A model generated the notes under the pieces. That model was given only the letters and a program-made list of their open reading frames with translations, had not been told where the DNA came from and searched no databases. From contig JADFUC010001146.1 of the NCBI GenBank assembly GCA_019722365.1, positions 868,001 to 932,000 on the forward strand: 64,000 nucleotides of DNA, in the 5' to 3' direction. Source of the stretch: Lithospermum erythrorhizon. Lineage: Eukaryota; Streptophyta; Magnoliopsida; Boraginales; Boraginaceae. Positions 37,272-50,602 of the stretch are shown here, in pieces (the first letter of the stretch is position 1; each line of letters opens with the position of its first letter). The translations under genes were made by a program, and so were the position numbers.

Positions 37272-37447
37272 TATAATTGAACAAGTCAAAATGGCTCATG
37301 ACACTACCTGCGCTTCTTATCTTTTGTGAACTAGTATATAGCTGTTATCACAAGGGTAAGGTTGTGTACTATCCGACCCCCCCCCTTACGCCGCTTAGGC
37401 GGGAGCCTCTTCGGAGGCAGTAGGCAATGGGTGATTGTTTTTTTAAT
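37272..37447 (+). mobile_element. SINE-like repeat fragment, copy 2 (in a SECA2 intron)
   Basis: Ordered blocks AAGTCAAAATGGCTCATGAC, ACTACCTGCGCTTCTTATC, AAGGGTAAGGTTGTGTAC, a run of C, and GCGGGAGCCTCTTCGGAGGC followed by GGCAATGGGTG and a T run match copy 1 at 4208-4385 (inverted there). The blocks from GGGTAAGG onward resemble the 3' half of the Au SINE family, including its T-rich tail. No clear target-site duplication was found. Confidence 0.55.
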
Positions 37448-39778
37448 AGAAGGAGATAATAGGTTAAATGTTAAATGTGCCCATGAGAAAGAGAAATGGG
37501 GCAGTAGTTGGGCCAGGCAGAGATTCATCCTAGTCTCATCATTGATGACCACTCTTTCATCTTAGTCTCATCATTGATGGCCACTCTAATCAAGATATTC
37601 TTGACCAAATTCAGCTTGCAGGATGAAATGTTTCAAAAGTTCAACTTTGATGTTGAGTGGGCTGTGGCATTAATAAATAAGATTTCAAGTGATGAAGATA
37701 TCCCAATTGAAGGCAGCACAGTTGTTAATCAGGTATTAGTTTCACACTAGAATCATTTGCTGTCTCATTCTCCTTCTTTATAGTCATCTAGCAGATGCAC
37801 ATATAAACACTGGTTGAATGTACTTATTCTTCATAAATACATATATATTCTCTTTTGTATCTTCCATGATACTTAACATACTGCTTTGTTAACCTTCTCT
37901 GTTACTAAGCTTCTGGGCCTACAAATTAATGCGGAGAAATACTTCTTTGGTGTAAGGAAGAGTCTCGTAGAGTTTGATGAAGTCTTAGAGGTATATTTTT
38001 TTGGCACTTCTCATGGATTCTAGTGTTGATGAAATCGATAAAATTCTGGCATCTTTTGTTTGGTATCTCTTAGGAACAGTAGTAGTATCCTTTTCTCCCT
38101 TGCTAACATTTTCGTCTTATTTTCACAGGTGCAGCGAAAGCATGTTTATGTCCTACGACAGTCCATTTTAACAGGCGATTCAGAGAGCTCCTCACAATGT
38201 ATTTTCCAGTGGGTGCCTCTTCCAATTCTTATATCATCTTTTATCTTTTTCCTTCCTAGACAAGTTCAAGTGAACTTGTTTCTTAGTTGGCTATACAAGC
38301 TTGTCTTCTTCTTCAGACATTTTCTTGAAAAGTAGCTTTTGCCTCTGACTACCTCCTCTTACTTCTGATTGGAGATTGAGAAAATAAACAACATGAGAAT
38401 GGATGTTTGGTTGTACAAGTTATTTTTTATCCTTATGTATGTGTCTGGACATGCAAGTAATTTAATTAGTATTCTGCTTGGAGTTAAACTGAACATACGA
38501 TAAAATTGTCTTAGATATATGCAAGCAGTGGTGGATGAAATCATTCTTAAAAATGTCAATCCATTGAAGGTAATTGAGGTTACACCAGTTGGATCATGTT
38601 CTATTTCCTTCATTTTCTATTTGTCAAACTCTTGCAGTCTTAAGACCCCTTTATTCTGTCATAAATTTTGTAGCATCCTAGAAAGTGGCGTTTGGGTAAG
38701 CTCTTGATGGAGTTCAATTGCATTGCAGAGAAACTACTGAATGGTACAATCTTGTCTCTACTTTAGTCATCTAGTAATGTGCTTCTTCAGAATCAGGTTT
38801 TCTTTAAAACCCATTCTTATTGATTGTGCATGTATTTAGGCTCATTTACAGGGGTTAGTGAGGAAGCTTTGCTGTGTGCACTGGAAAAAATCAATTACTC
38901 TGATTCTATAGATATTAATGAGTTTCACCTTTCAAACTTGCCTAGAATTCCTAATTCGTTTAGGGGGATTCATAAAAAATGCTCCTCACTGAAGCGCTGG
39001 CTGGCCATATGCAACGATGATTCAACTATGTGAGTACATCATAAAGTGTCCTCTTTCTATCTACATCTCAGTACTTGTGATTTCTGATTCTGTTACTTCC
39101 AGATACTATTTTAATCTTATTTATACTGTTAGAGATGGAAGGTACCGAATAACTTCGAATCTTCTACGGAAGTATCTTGGAGATTTCTTGATTGCTACAT
39201 ATATGGATGTCACTGAAAAATCTGGTCTTGATGTCATGTACGTGAAAGAAATAGAGGTAACCTCATGTTTACTACATTAACTGTATTTCTATTCTTATCG
39301 ATAGCTGTAAATAACATCTTGCTGTATTTCTAATATTGTGGGTCTTCCTAGTTATTTTTAGTAATAATTGATACAGATATAAGATGAGAAAAATAGACTG
39401 GCTCGTAACTGTACCATGCTAGATTTTAATTAATCTATTAATGCAGAAGGAAGTTCTTGTGAAGACTTTGGACTGTTTTTGGAGGGATCATCTTGTTAAC
39501 ATGAACAGGCTCAGTTCATCGGTTCGTTGCATACTTAAGATTTGAAAACAAGTAACTTTGATGCTGGTGAAGAAGTCTCAGTTTTATCTTCACTTCATAT
39601 TTCTTTCTTCAACTTTCAGGTGAATGTGAGAAGTTTTGGTCATAGAAATCCACTTGAAGAATACAAGATTGATGGTTGTAGGTTTTTTATCTCAATGCTC
39701 AGTGCCATTAGGAGGCTAACTGTTGAATCACTCTTGCGCTACTGGTCATCTCCAATGGATTCTGAAGAAGAACTATAA

Positions 39779-42168
39779 CATGAAGGTTAGTTAGTCTCTC
39801 ACTTTAAAAAATTTTTGTTATTATTACTTATAAGATGAAGTATACACTGCTAGACACTTACAGCGCCCAGAAGTGTTTATGCAATTTCGTCTGTCATAGT
39901 TCAAATTTCATGGGTTTGTTTCACTGCTTTGGAGAGCTCATTCTGAGTACAATGGCTGTTTGCATGAAAGTATGTCACAGGTCCGCGAATCATGTCAGTG
40001 CAGCATCACATATCTTGTCAAAGCTATCGGCCGGATTGCGATTAATTTTGAAAGATTTTTCTTGGTCACATGGAGGTAGAAAATATTGCCCAACTGGTGT
40101 AGTGGTGTTGCAATTCAGCCAGTAACGAGCCTAAAGGAAAAGTGCACCAATCGTCATTTTGGATGGAGTCCATAAGCTATGGGATATAAGTAAATTTATC
40201 TAAATGAAGAGTGGATGTTTTTACACTAACCGCTTTTTATAATCGCTGCAAGGGGATGCAAACCACCATACTAAGTACATCGACGTTGCGACGAGGATAA
40301 TTGAGAAGCTCGGTGAGGAAAGATTCAATGAGGGGTCAAGACAACTGCCCCAAATGAGCTTCCCCTTTCTGGTATTGGGGTATTGGTTCTCTGAGCAGAA
40401 ATCATTGTGAATATATACAGGAGCCTAATGCAGCTAATTGTTGTTTGTACTTTGTTGCAATGAGTAAGTGGAGATATAACTGAGATCAAGTGGAAGTAGT
40501 GAGAAATTGAGAATACAAAAAGTAAGATGACCTTGCATGAATGTGCTGGTATTTAAATTGGATTTGGTTTCTAAGGTGTTTTCTCAATAAGATATGGAGA
40601 TGATTGATGAGCATCATACAATAATCTTAATACTCCCTTTGTGTCAATTCTACATCAATAGAAGTGGTTGTTTAAATTAAAAATATTTTTTAAAATGTAT
40701 TTAAGTTTTTTCTTTTATATTTCATTGATTAAAGGTTATCATTCTTTGTAATAAAATGTAAATGTGTATGTGTGTGTGTGTGTGTGGTGTGATATGTTTG
40801 ATAAGATTTGATTAGTGCAGGCTCATGCAGTGAGATAAATGCTTGTCGGAAGAAACTCATCATATAAAACTTGTCATGCTTGACTTCTGGGGTAATTAGG
40901 ATGGGTGGCCATTTGGGAAGTTCTGGGTGGCCGTGAGTGAGGGAATAGCGTCTTGGAAAGGCCGTGGTGGTTTTGTGAGAAATGGCCCATCAAATCAATA
41001 GCAGCCAAGCACGTTAGAGGTATTCTGATTACATTCAAACTCGATCCAACATGTGGTAGGGTTTGGCTTGACATCGAATCCTAAAAATAGATTTGACTTG
41101 ACATTGAATCCTAAAAATATGATTGGCTTGATTGATTTGAAAGAAAGAAAAAAGATGCTCGATTTGAATTGAGTTTGTCTTGATCTTTTTTCATGCGTTC
41201 TTATATATCATTCCGTGTGTTCTATGATGATTACTCAATTTCATTTTTTTTCTCGCAACTCGTTCGATTTAAATTACTTTTATATAAACATATTTTTTAG
41301 ATTCATCTTAACTTACTACCTCTTAAATTTTTAACATTCAAAATTAGATAATCTTTATCATTTTATGTGATCAAAGGACTATCAATTTAACATTATTTAT
41401 ATAAAAGTTGGAATTAACATTTGAGTCTAATTAAATTTCATGAAATTGATTTTCAAAATCAAATTAAAAGTTTCACTAAATTAATTTTTCCAGATAAACT
41501 TAAGATTTACTAAATAGTTTGATCAAGTTATGATTTTGTCCTTCATAATTAAATTATTACACATTAATCTACAAAAGGACACAAATATTGTATAATCAAT
41601 ATTGATGAATCATGTCTTTATTAATAAGCTGTGATAAAAAGCCCAAATAGTGATACCGTATGTATGAAAAGGCTAACCCACACTTTAATATTTGATGAAT
41701 CATATCATCACAGTGTGGAGTTAGAAACTTTACTTTCACTTGGATTGATGAATGTGGCGCCGGATAGAGATTTCGATGGATCGTTTACGTGACGATTTAT
41801 TTTAATATTACACTAAATCCTACTTCAGCCGTTTTTAAATTTGTTGTCGTTTTAGCGAAAAAAATTATTTTTTTATAGTTGTCTTTTTAACATAATAAAT
41901 AGAATTTTTAGATTTTTAATGTAATTTTTTACTACTTTTTCTCTTGAAATAAACGATATTTAATAATATTATTTGATTGATTGTCATTTATATTTTAAAT
42001 ATATTTTAACTATTTTTTCGCTTGTCATATACGAATAAGCCAAGCGGCAATTAAAAAAAATGAATGTGTGCTCTCTTTTGGATGTTAAAGACAACATTTA
42101 ACTGCACCAAATCCACAATTACCTCCCTCCTAAAATAGTAAAATATCACTACACTTCTTATCCATAAC
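39779..42168. other. Intergenic region between SECA2 and PTAC6
   Basis: The first ~700 bases are probably SECA2 3' flank. A (TG)n microsatellite lies at about 40763-40785. At 41815-42030 there is a MITE-like AT-rich segment (CAGCCGTTTTTAAATTTG at one end). I see no gene. Confidence 0.5.
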
Positions 42169-45100
42169 ATGCTCCCTCCATTTTCCTCAATGATTAGCAG
42201 CACCAGCACCATCACCACCGCCACGTGGCCCATACTCTCACCCCTCACCCTACCCCCAACCATAACCTCCATACCCCACCGCTTCAACCCCGGCCCGATT
42301 AAACTCCCCAGGCCCAAACTCCAGCCCATTTCAGCCCGCCCAGACTTCCGAACACGGGCCGACGATGGAGACGCGGACGGGCCGGGCCCAGACGACTACG
42401 ACATGGACGATGACGAAGTCGAAGAAGTAGACAACAAAATGGACTTCGACGTTGATTACGATACCGAATACGGTATTCGACCTCGAATCGGGCCGGGTTC
42501 GGGCTCGGAGGATATTAATATCTCGATAGTGCAGAGTAAGAGCTTCGTGTCGACTCAAGGATGGGAGTCTGAGAAGATTGTTGAGTATAGGATTAATGAG
42601 GATGAGTTTCATAAGATATGTTTGTTGGATTGTGATTTTTTTATTAGGAAACCACCCGATCCTGATAGCGATGTTTATGACTTTCGTGAGGTACGTACTT
42701 TTCTTTACGCGTCGTTTTAGTCAAATAAATTTGTTTGAAATTAGTTGCTCGTATTAGCGTAATTAAAGTAATAAATAAGCGTTTTTTATATTTTTGATAA
42801 TTTTTATTACTTTTTCTCTTTTAAATTAACATTCTAAATTTTTCATCACTTTTTGACTAATTTTTCTTTTTCTTAATATATTTGCCTAAATGGACAACTA
42901 AAAAAACGGAGGGAGGGAGTATGTGCTTTTCAATGTCATGTGTGTTAAAACCCGAGCACTCGAGCAGGTTTGGTTCGTATGAGTAGGCTGGTTGCCAGTG
43001 AAAGTGATACTCTCTGTACCGTTCCCTAATATGTTGCTAAGTGTCTAATTAATATACATGTAACATAAAATTACGAGACCACTTATGAGTTATGACTTGT
43101 AAAAACTTTTTGCCACAAACTGATAAGTATATATGTGTCATTAATTGTGTCAATATAGGGTACATGTGATATCATACCATTGTGTCGTGCTTTTCTAGTC
43201 GGTAGAGAGGGTATCTGGTTACTCGTCCAATCACAACGTTAGTTAAAATTATGTTTGAATTGAGGTGAATTGAGCTCAAAATGATATTTTTAAAAATCAT
43301 TTAGGTTTGTTACACTTAGCTTACTTAGGCAATGGAGTTGAAATGAGGTGAATGATTTATAATGTTACTTTGGATACTATGGACTTTGTTGAGGTGAACG
43401 TGTTAAAGGTATGTTTGGATTGACGTGAAACGTAATTAAAAAAATTGTTTAGGTATATTACAAGTAATCGGGTTAATGGAAGTGAACCATTTAGCATCCA
43501 TTAAGGTGAATAACAACACTAAGACCCAAAAGATTACCCTCAATTCACCTTCGTTCACTCAATTAAAACTGGCCATCAATGTTTATAATGTGCATGAATG
43601 TTGTTTGTGTATGTTATGTGACTCATTGTTTATCTAGTTGCACCTCCAAGTGAATATGTAGACAGTAGAGTATCGTAATCTGCTCAATAATGTGCCATCT
43701 GTTAGCAATTTTTTGATTTGAGCATAGATACCGATGTGTTAATAAGTAAGTGATTAATGAACTATCCTTTTCTAGATACAGTATCATGTTTGTGCCTCAA
43801 CTTCATGTGATATGTTTGGTCTTTTGTTTTCGTTAATAGAGTCGAAATCAGTAGATTTACTTTGATTCCTTCAATGTTCTTTTTTCAGATGCATTTACTT
43901 CTTAGGTAGTGATATTAACATAAAGTCTTGCTTCTGTGGTTTATCCAGTGTTAATTAAAACAATTATCCCCTTATGTTTGCAGATGTATGTCACTCCTCC
44001 AGATACAGATATATATGCTATCCCAAAGGTTCTTGCGCCAATGCCCCAAAAGGTTTGTTCCCGTTTGCTGTTTTATATGCTTATTGTTTATGGTGCCTCG
44101 TTATGGACTCCAAAGAGAATCTGTGTTATGTCCATATTTGTGATGTATAGTATTGATTGGTAGGATAATTTTATTGTTTTGTGTATTATAGTACATTCGA
44201 TGTGCGAAAAGTGACTATGGATGCTACAATGTAACAGAGCCTCCCATTGACGCTCCTAGAGATCCAATGTATAAATCAGAGAGAGAAGTGTTGAAGGTAT
44301 GGTTGTATGTGTGTAGTGTAAATAATCTACTAATTATCTATTTTTGGGTTTAGTCATATTATTCAATGTACACACCATTGATCTGGAATATATTGTACAG
44401 TATTTTCTAATCCAATTGGGGATAAGGGTTTAGGGTACTGATACATATAGAAACTTGTTCATTAAAAAGAGATTATCGATACATTTCTGATCTGATGGCA
44501 TTGTCTTGGTTCGTCCAGGTTTTCTTGACAAAGCACTACAGAAACCGGAGGCATGGTGACCCAGAATTTGTTTTGGACTTTGAGGAGATATATGTGATTG
44601 ATTCAAAAACAAAATCAATAACCAGGGGAAAAGTTGTGGTAATGGTCTTTGTTGTCATGCTGTTGCTCTTAATTGTTCATATGAACTCTTTCTAATGGAT
44701 CATACGATGTTGTAATGCAAATGTTTAAATGTTTAATGAACCATATCTTTCCTCTAGAATCAGATTTGGTAGAAAAATGTTGGTTTCCTCTAGTGCATAT
44801 TTGTCTTGAAACATGTACATTCTGAAAGCTTCATTCTTATTAGTTATAATATTTTGATATTTTGATTTACTGTGTTAAGCATGCACTTCAGTAGCAAAGC
44901 TTTTCAAATTCACTTCATTCGTTCTTCCTTTATGCATTCTCTTTCATATTGTTGGTGGTATATGATGTTTGTAGGTGACAGTTCCTGAAGGGAGAAAAAG
45001 AGATCGGAGAAATGATTTGCTTGTCGTTCGTGATAATGGGACTTCTTTCAAGATAATCCCTTCGGTGATGCTTCCTGCTTTATTTAATTTATTATCTTTC

Positions 45101-45261
45101 TTGTGTAGTGCATGGTCCGTCATATTGATTTTACATATTCGCAGGGCGAAAGAGATGATCCAACCACTGTGATAGAAAAGGAAGAGTGGGGAAAGACTAG
45201 ACAAGATATGGAGAGGCACCTCTCGAAGCTAAGGGACTTCAGTGTTTCTAATTGGTTTTAA
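42169..45261 (+). CDS. PTAC6: PTAC6/PAP8, plastid RNA polymerase-associated protein
   Basis: An essential accessory subunit of the plastid-encoded RNA polymerase complex (PEP), found in plastid transcriptionally active chromosome preparations; losing it in Arabidopsis gives albino seedlings. Six exons join in phase (42169-42690, 43984-44052, 44192-44296, 44519-44638, 44975-45064, 45145-45261) to 340 aa, close to the Arabidopsis length as I recall it. A Ser/Thr/Pro-rich transit peptide covers about the first 55 residues. An acidic segment (DDYDMDDDEVEEVDNK) follows, then the conserved core: FHKICLLDCDFFIRKPPDPD, MYVTPPDTDIYAIPKVLAPM, DPEFVLDFEEIYVIDSKTKS and the C-terminus KLRDFSVSNWF. Exon 1 is markedly GC-richer than its surroundings. 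An internal ATG at codon 8 is an alternative start. All splice sites are canonical. Confidence 0.95.
42717..42921. mobile_element. MITE-like element in PTAC6 intron 1
   Basis: The right end is AAACGGAGGGAGGGAGTA. The left end near GTCGTTTTAGTCAAATAA is less clear, and the interior is AT-rich with no coding capacity. It is located directly after exon 1, within the 1.3 kb first intron. Confidence 0.4.
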
Positions 45262-46010
45262 ATGAGCTGAAGCTGAGATTGAATTCTCGCGATGATTTTG
45301 CAGAACATAACAGGAGATAAATTGTGGTCAATTGGTGAATGTATCCTCTTCCAATGAGCACGTGCTTGAAACCTTTCTCTTGTACTGTTGAAATATGGCA
45401 ACTATGTGAAGCTTCCAATATTGATGATTCCAACCGCCGAAGAGCATAAAATGTGCCGGGAGGTTAGTTTTGGCAATATCGACAAGTCGTACATCCCCTA
45501 GCAATGTAATCAAATTTCAATCGATCCAAAACGTGATTGTACCATTCTCAGCATGTTGGCTGGAGAGGCTCCCAACGGTGATTTAGTTGTGAATCTAAGA
45601 TTCATCTTTGACCTTTCATCCAAAGAAGAGACATTTGATCTTTCGTGACGAATCCGAATTATCTGCTTAAGGAAATTCTTAAGCACAATGCTTCTTAAAT
45701 TTTTGTGACGAAACCAGGTATCTGCTAAAGACTAGTACTGCGGGGAGCATTCCCTCTTCTCATGTTTGTAGTTGGACAATTCTTCCATCATAGAGACTGA
45801 ACTAAAAAGAATTGACTATATGGCATCACACACAAATCTCAATCCTTGGGAATATCTGGTAGATCTATGTACAAGAATTTCGACAATACAAAATAAGTAG
45901 GAAAATAAATAAAATAGAGATATGAGAAGATGATGAATCTACACTGGTCCTCTCCATTGGCAAATCCTCAGATAAATTATTTTTGACGAAAAGTTCAATG
46001 GATGTACTGC
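45262..46010. other. Shared 3' flank of PTAC6 and TCHQD
   Basis: The two genes converge on this 750-base stretch, which should hold both 3' untranslated regions. No other gene is visible. Confidence 0.55.
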
Positions 46011-46945
46011 CTAGTATTTTCTTAGCATGCTGCGGATATGTAAAAAGCACCAAGTTTTGCAAAGTGTTATTTGTTTTTGCCAACCATCAAAGTATCTGCC
46101 TATCACCTTCTTATAGCTTGGCCTGTGATGTACCCCACTCCAGTATTTGGCTACATTTGGTCGAATACTGATGTACATGGTTTCCAAGTTCAGGAGGGAT
46201 ATTCGGGCCAAGACAGGAATAAGCATTGCATCTGCCAGTGTGAATTGTTCTCCAACTAGATATGATGATGACGATGATTCGCCAAGTCTGCTATCTACTT
46301 GATCAAGAAGCCTTATCAGTTGTTCCTCACTGCGTCGCAGAACTTCCGGATTTCTCAATTTCTCATCTGTTTCATATGCCTCTCTTAGCTTAAGGTGGTA
46401 TACACTGGCAAGATCTGGTGATTCTGCCATACGAGCAATAATCACACGCCTTAGAAACTTGAAAATAGATGTCCGATGCCTCACAGGGATATGGAAGAGG
46501 GTAAAATATTTTGGGTCCCATTCTTGTATCCTATGCATCCACTCAACTACTTCTTCGCTACTGCTTGGTGTGAGGCCATCCATACCGGAGGAGACAACTG
46601 ATATTCTCTCTATATACCTGTGAAAAAACTTCGATTCAGTTTGCAAGAGTGATGCATACTTTAGTACAAAAATAAACAAGAACATGTTTCTCTCTAATGT
46701 TAAAGTTAACAGAACAAAAGGAAAGATCAAACATACCTGATTATCTCAATAGTATCATATATGATGTGAGAACCATTCTGGAAAACAGGAAGTTTCCCAC
46801 TTGGATTCATTCGGAAGAAAAAAGGGTCCATGTTCTTGCCAGTGATAGGATTGACATGGTGTGATGTGTAATCGATGTTTTTTTCTTCCAAAAGAAGTCT
46901 CACTTTCTGGCTGTCCAGGGAATAGGGATGATGAAATAACTGCAT
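46011..46945 (-). CDS. TCHQD: Glutathione S-transferase, TCHQD class
   Basis: Glutathione transferase of the class related to tetrachlorohydroquinone dehalogenase. Two coding exons (46945-46737 and 46617-46011) join in phase to 271 aa. The N-terminal thioredoxin-like domain shows MQLFHHPYSLDSQKVRLLLE, the cis-proline context KLPVFQNGSH, and the glutathione-site DTIEII. The all-helical C-terminal domain includes ARMAESPDLASVYHLKLREA and FTLADAMLIPVLARISLL. The protein ends in the long basic tail typical of this plant class (TWCFLHIRSMLRKY). Substrates of the plant enzyme are not well defined. The leader appears to contain an intron of about 1.5 kb (separate entry) and a minimal AUG-UAA upstream ORF. 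Confidence 0.95.
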
Positions 46946-47014
46946 GATGTCCTCAACAATAACAACCTGAAGCCGGTATAATTTTCAGGTGGACTAATCT
47001 GATAGTGAAGTCTG

Positions 47015-47020
47015 TTACAT
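47015..47020 (-). promoter_or_regulatory. Minimal upstream ORF (ATGTAA) in the TCHQD leader
   Basis: On the minus strand ATG at 47020-47018 is followed at once by TAA at 47017-47015, about 70 bases before the TCHQD start codon and in the inferred leader exon. Such start-stop elements can stall ribosomes; AUG-UAA in the Arabidopsis NIP5;1 leader is a known boron-responsive example. Any role here is inference. Confidence 0.4.
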
Positions 47021-47032
47021 AAACCGAGCTGC

Positions 47033-48536
47033 AATTAGAAAGAACAAGTTACCAGTTGTTAGCATAGTATAAGTAAGTAAGATAAATACCATACCAGAGC
47101 CAGAACACAACTAACCAATAAGCAGGATCAAGCAATGGAGGATGAGAAGAGTTCATACATGTTATATTAATGATGGATGCAGATTAATAAATCAGCACCT
47201 TCATCATGTAGGTTGCCACATTTAAATGCAAATATTACAGGACCAGGAAATAGCATTAATGTTTCTAGTTTTCAAGATTTCCACTGCGTTTCTAGGATTG
47301 ACTTAGTTAAAAAGAGGTATTAGATTTTAATCCTCATAAAGGCCCCGACAGTGACAGGCGTCCCATTGAGCACATTGCATGAACTCTATGCAATTTAGAG
47401 TTGATATGTCGTCAATACAAATGCTACCCCATCTAATATTCGTTCCTAATTGAGGTTTTATAATGTAGGCAGATTCAATTTATGTTTATACAGAATTAGT
47501 AGATGAGACATCAAAGTATAGAGCACAGACTAATAACTACAGAATAGAGAAAGAAAAAAAGAAGGAAACAAAGGAACCCTGAAGAAGAATCTGGATACAG
47601 ATCAACACCATTAGATATTGTGATGTGATAGTTTTCTATCTGAAAATTTTACAAATGTAAACTTTAGGAGCACGTTGCATATTTTTGTTGGAAGGGGGAA
47701 CTAGCGTAGTTCCTTGATATTGGACGAAGTTTGAAGGCTACGTATAAGAACCTTAGCCTCTAGAAAACTAAAACAAAACACTAGAATGCTTAATAGACCA
47801 GAATTAATCCAAATCTGCTAAAATTTGCTCTGCCATTCCATTCCAATCCACCTAACTGGCAAGGGGGGAACAGCAAGTGTTTCATGATTTCCCCGATTAC
47901 CCAAAGATGCGACTCTTCAGCTTGATCTTCTATAAACCATACGAGTCTACCAACCACGAACTAATTACATAATCAATTATTGGTTAAACAAAAGCTCTTA
48001 ACGCAAACAATCAAATAGCTTCTTACAAAAACATGATCAGTTAGCACTCTATTGGCTATCAAGCAGTGTCGATTCTTTCATAAATCTGTTTAATGAAACA
48101 AATATCTGAAGGACATATCATAGCATTTTCCAAACTTAATTTAGTAACTTCATAGATAAGAGATCAGAAGTGCTTCTAACCACAGCAAATTAAAATCCCA
48201 GTTTTTTATCTTAACGAAAAATTAGGCACCAAATAAGCTAAAATGTCCAAACCAGTGAAGTAAATAACTCAATTTTAATCTAGAAACAGAATCAGACAAC
48301 AAAAAATTAGTCCAAACCAGTGAAGCAAATTGCTACATAATCAAGAATCAATCTTTTTGCAATAATCTAACCACAAAGCTAAACCAGAGATGATAAAACT
48401 ATAAACTCAAACCAAAAGTTCATCAAAATCAAAAACTCATTAAACCCAACAACACAAAAAAGAATTACTTGCAACATATATTTTAAAAAAAAAAGACTAA
48501 GAAAAAAAACCCAAAAACGCAGTTATAAAACTTACC
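47033..48536 (-). other. Probable 5' leader intron of TCHQD
   Basis: Minus strand: a good donor (TTTGAGG|GTAAGT, near 48536) and a good acceptor (TTTCTAATTGCAG|CTCGG, near 47033) flank about 1.5 kb of AT-rich sequence without coding features. Joining them would place a short leader exon directly upstream of the TCHQD start codon. This is read from splice-site consensus only. Confidence 0.45.
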
Positions 48537-50350
48537 CTCAAATTTTTTTAGATGCAAGAACAATAGGGTAATATCAAAAGGAATAACTTTTCTGGGTTTA
48601 AGCAGAATCTTTAGCACACAACTCAAAGATGGTACTTTTAATATTGTGTGATTCTGATTCTGATGCTTCGCTGTAATAATAAAAAGTCAATGGTTATAAC
48701 AAAAAGAAGAATAATTGTTGAGAAAGTGGACAACCTAGTGAAACATTAGTTTCTTCTTCTTTTCATGATAGTGTAATAATAAATCTGAAGCTTATTTGAA
48801 AAAATGTGAAATCGTCCCAATAAACTACATTATAATCCTTAGTCCAAGTATTATATTTGATTATTTACTAAAATCTCCTTTTAGAGGGGAGGGGTGAATT
48901 GTTAGTATGGACGATTTAGAAGATATAATCTAGATTAATTTACGTTCTAATTTTTTATCAGTTTAATTATGTTTCGAGACGAAGCTTATTTGGTACTTTA
49001 TTAATGAGGAGGACAAAAGAATTGCCTATTTTTTTCCAAATTACCATAAATGCAACTGTTTCTATAAAGGTCAACTAAGAAAGTCATTACATAGTTACCC
49101 ACGATTATATTATTTCCATATCGGACATATCAGCCGCCCCACGATCTCCTGGAGTGTAGAAAGAGAATATTACAGTATTAATTATCATCTCTCTAAAATA
49201 ATGTCTAGTTTAGAATTTTAATTTTTAAATTCTAAATTTTAAATACAAATATTTATGTATATATTGAATTATAATATATATTTTATTATTAACAATGATA
49301 ATTTTAATTTAAATCAAAATTATGTATATATATTAAGACGGTAAATTTTTCTCATTGACATTTGAAAATTATCTGGCCTGAAACACTTTTAACCGACGAA
49401 GTTTGATACCTAAAAAAATTAATAATTACATGAATTAATAAATGTCTAATCAATTGAACTCATGATGTATTTATGGGTATTGGAACATATTATTGATTGT
49501 GTTATATATCTTAGATAAGAAGCTATGTTATAAGTGTGGTAAAAATATTGAAAAATAGTCATATATCTCGTTTGTTTGCCTCACGTTTTGATTAATTGTA
49601 TGACATATATTTAAAATATTATAAGTACTTACGATACAATCTCAACATGAGACATGAACTGAGGCACATAGAGGAGTTAGATTATTATTTCTAGAAAATA
49701 TTCATGTTTGCCTATATGGCTATATTCTTAGCTTCTTCGAAAAATTGGTTTCAATTTACTCCATATGTTTTTCCAAGCCTCATAATAGAAGTAGCAAAAA
49801 TAAATTGCATGGACTGATGGAAACGACCCTAAGAAATATCACCTTCCTCTTTCTAGAATATTTCCTTGGTAGACGCTCTAGATTTCCAAGGGGCAAAATA
49901 AAGTGCCTCCTCTCTAATTGCTTCAATTTGGCCCTCACATTTCAGAAGAAGATACAACAATATCACCAGAAATGTTTCCTAGAAGGACGAAATTAGAACT
50001 AAAACTAAGTAAAACTTAAAAGATTAATTAAGGGGAGTGAAATTTGGAAGGAAATTATATATATATATAAACTTCTTCTCAGGAGCATAGATAGAGGCGG
50101 TCGGGTGAAGAGATCAACTTCGATTCAACTCGTGGGATTCGAGCGTCAGAGAGGTGTGCAGCTCCTCTACTAGAATCTATACAAGAGTTCGTTTTGGCCA
50201 TGGTACTAGGAAATGGAATCCTAAAATGGCCTTATATTGCAGCGTAAATTAAATTCTGATTCGCGTTTATTTGAAAGATCTTATTTTGGATGAGGCAGAT
50301 CAAAGTAATAAGATGAACCAACCGGGTTCTGCTTATATATATATATATCT

Positions 50351-50600
50351 TCCTCAGTTCTTAAAGATTGTCACTTTTGAGCTTTTTGACTTTTTAATGA
50401 TTGAACTTTGTGTATATATTTTTGTTTGTATTGTATAATAATTGATGAAAACTATATCAATTCATCACATTTCAAACTCTTTCATTGATATATTTTTTAT
50501 AAAATATTATCTGTATGAAAGCAAAATATATTTAAGGTCGAAGTTTGAAACAAAGTTCATCTGAAAAAAAGTGGGCAATCTTTTGTGCAGGATGGAGGTA
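50351..50600. mobile_element. MITE-like element with clear terminal inverted repeats
   Basis: The left end TCCTCAGTTCTTAAAGATTG and following TCACTTTT are matched by the inverted right end (AAAGTGGGCAATCTTTTGTG then CAGGATGGAGG). The total is about 250 bases with an AT-rich interior and no open frame. Confidence 0.65.
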
Positions 50601-50602
50601 GT

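Larger units (their letters stand above)
29943..39778 (+). pseudogene. SECA2: Chloroplast SecA2 translocase ATPase locus, 5' part degraded
   Basis: SecA2 is the motor ATPase of the second plastid Sec system, acting at the inner envelope. A transit-peptide-like exon (29943-30089) is followed by exons coding for the whole SecA body. Visible motifs are Walker A MKTGEGKT (in 32001-32121), the nucleotide-site [16 protein letters not shown], Walker [45 protein letters not shown], and the C-terminal VRSFGHRNPLEEYKIDG ending at 39778. From 34.8 kb onward every junction I traced is in phase with GT-AG sites. The 5' part is damaged. Exon 2 has TAA TAG in frame (30797-30802), the next two small exons (about 31010-31058 and 31136-31199) need frameshifts, the donor after DENDPWAR is AT instead of GT (33347), and about 7 bases are missing at the exon starting 34630. 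It is probably a recent pseudogene. Conserved introns exclude a retrocopy. Confidence 0.88.

Noticed and set aside
42331..42612. 93-codon minus-strand frame
   Set aside because: It is the shadow of the GC-rich first exon of PTAC6.
49745..49996. 83-codon plus-strand frame
   Set aside because: No domain, biased AT-rich composition and no splice or promoter context; likely chance.
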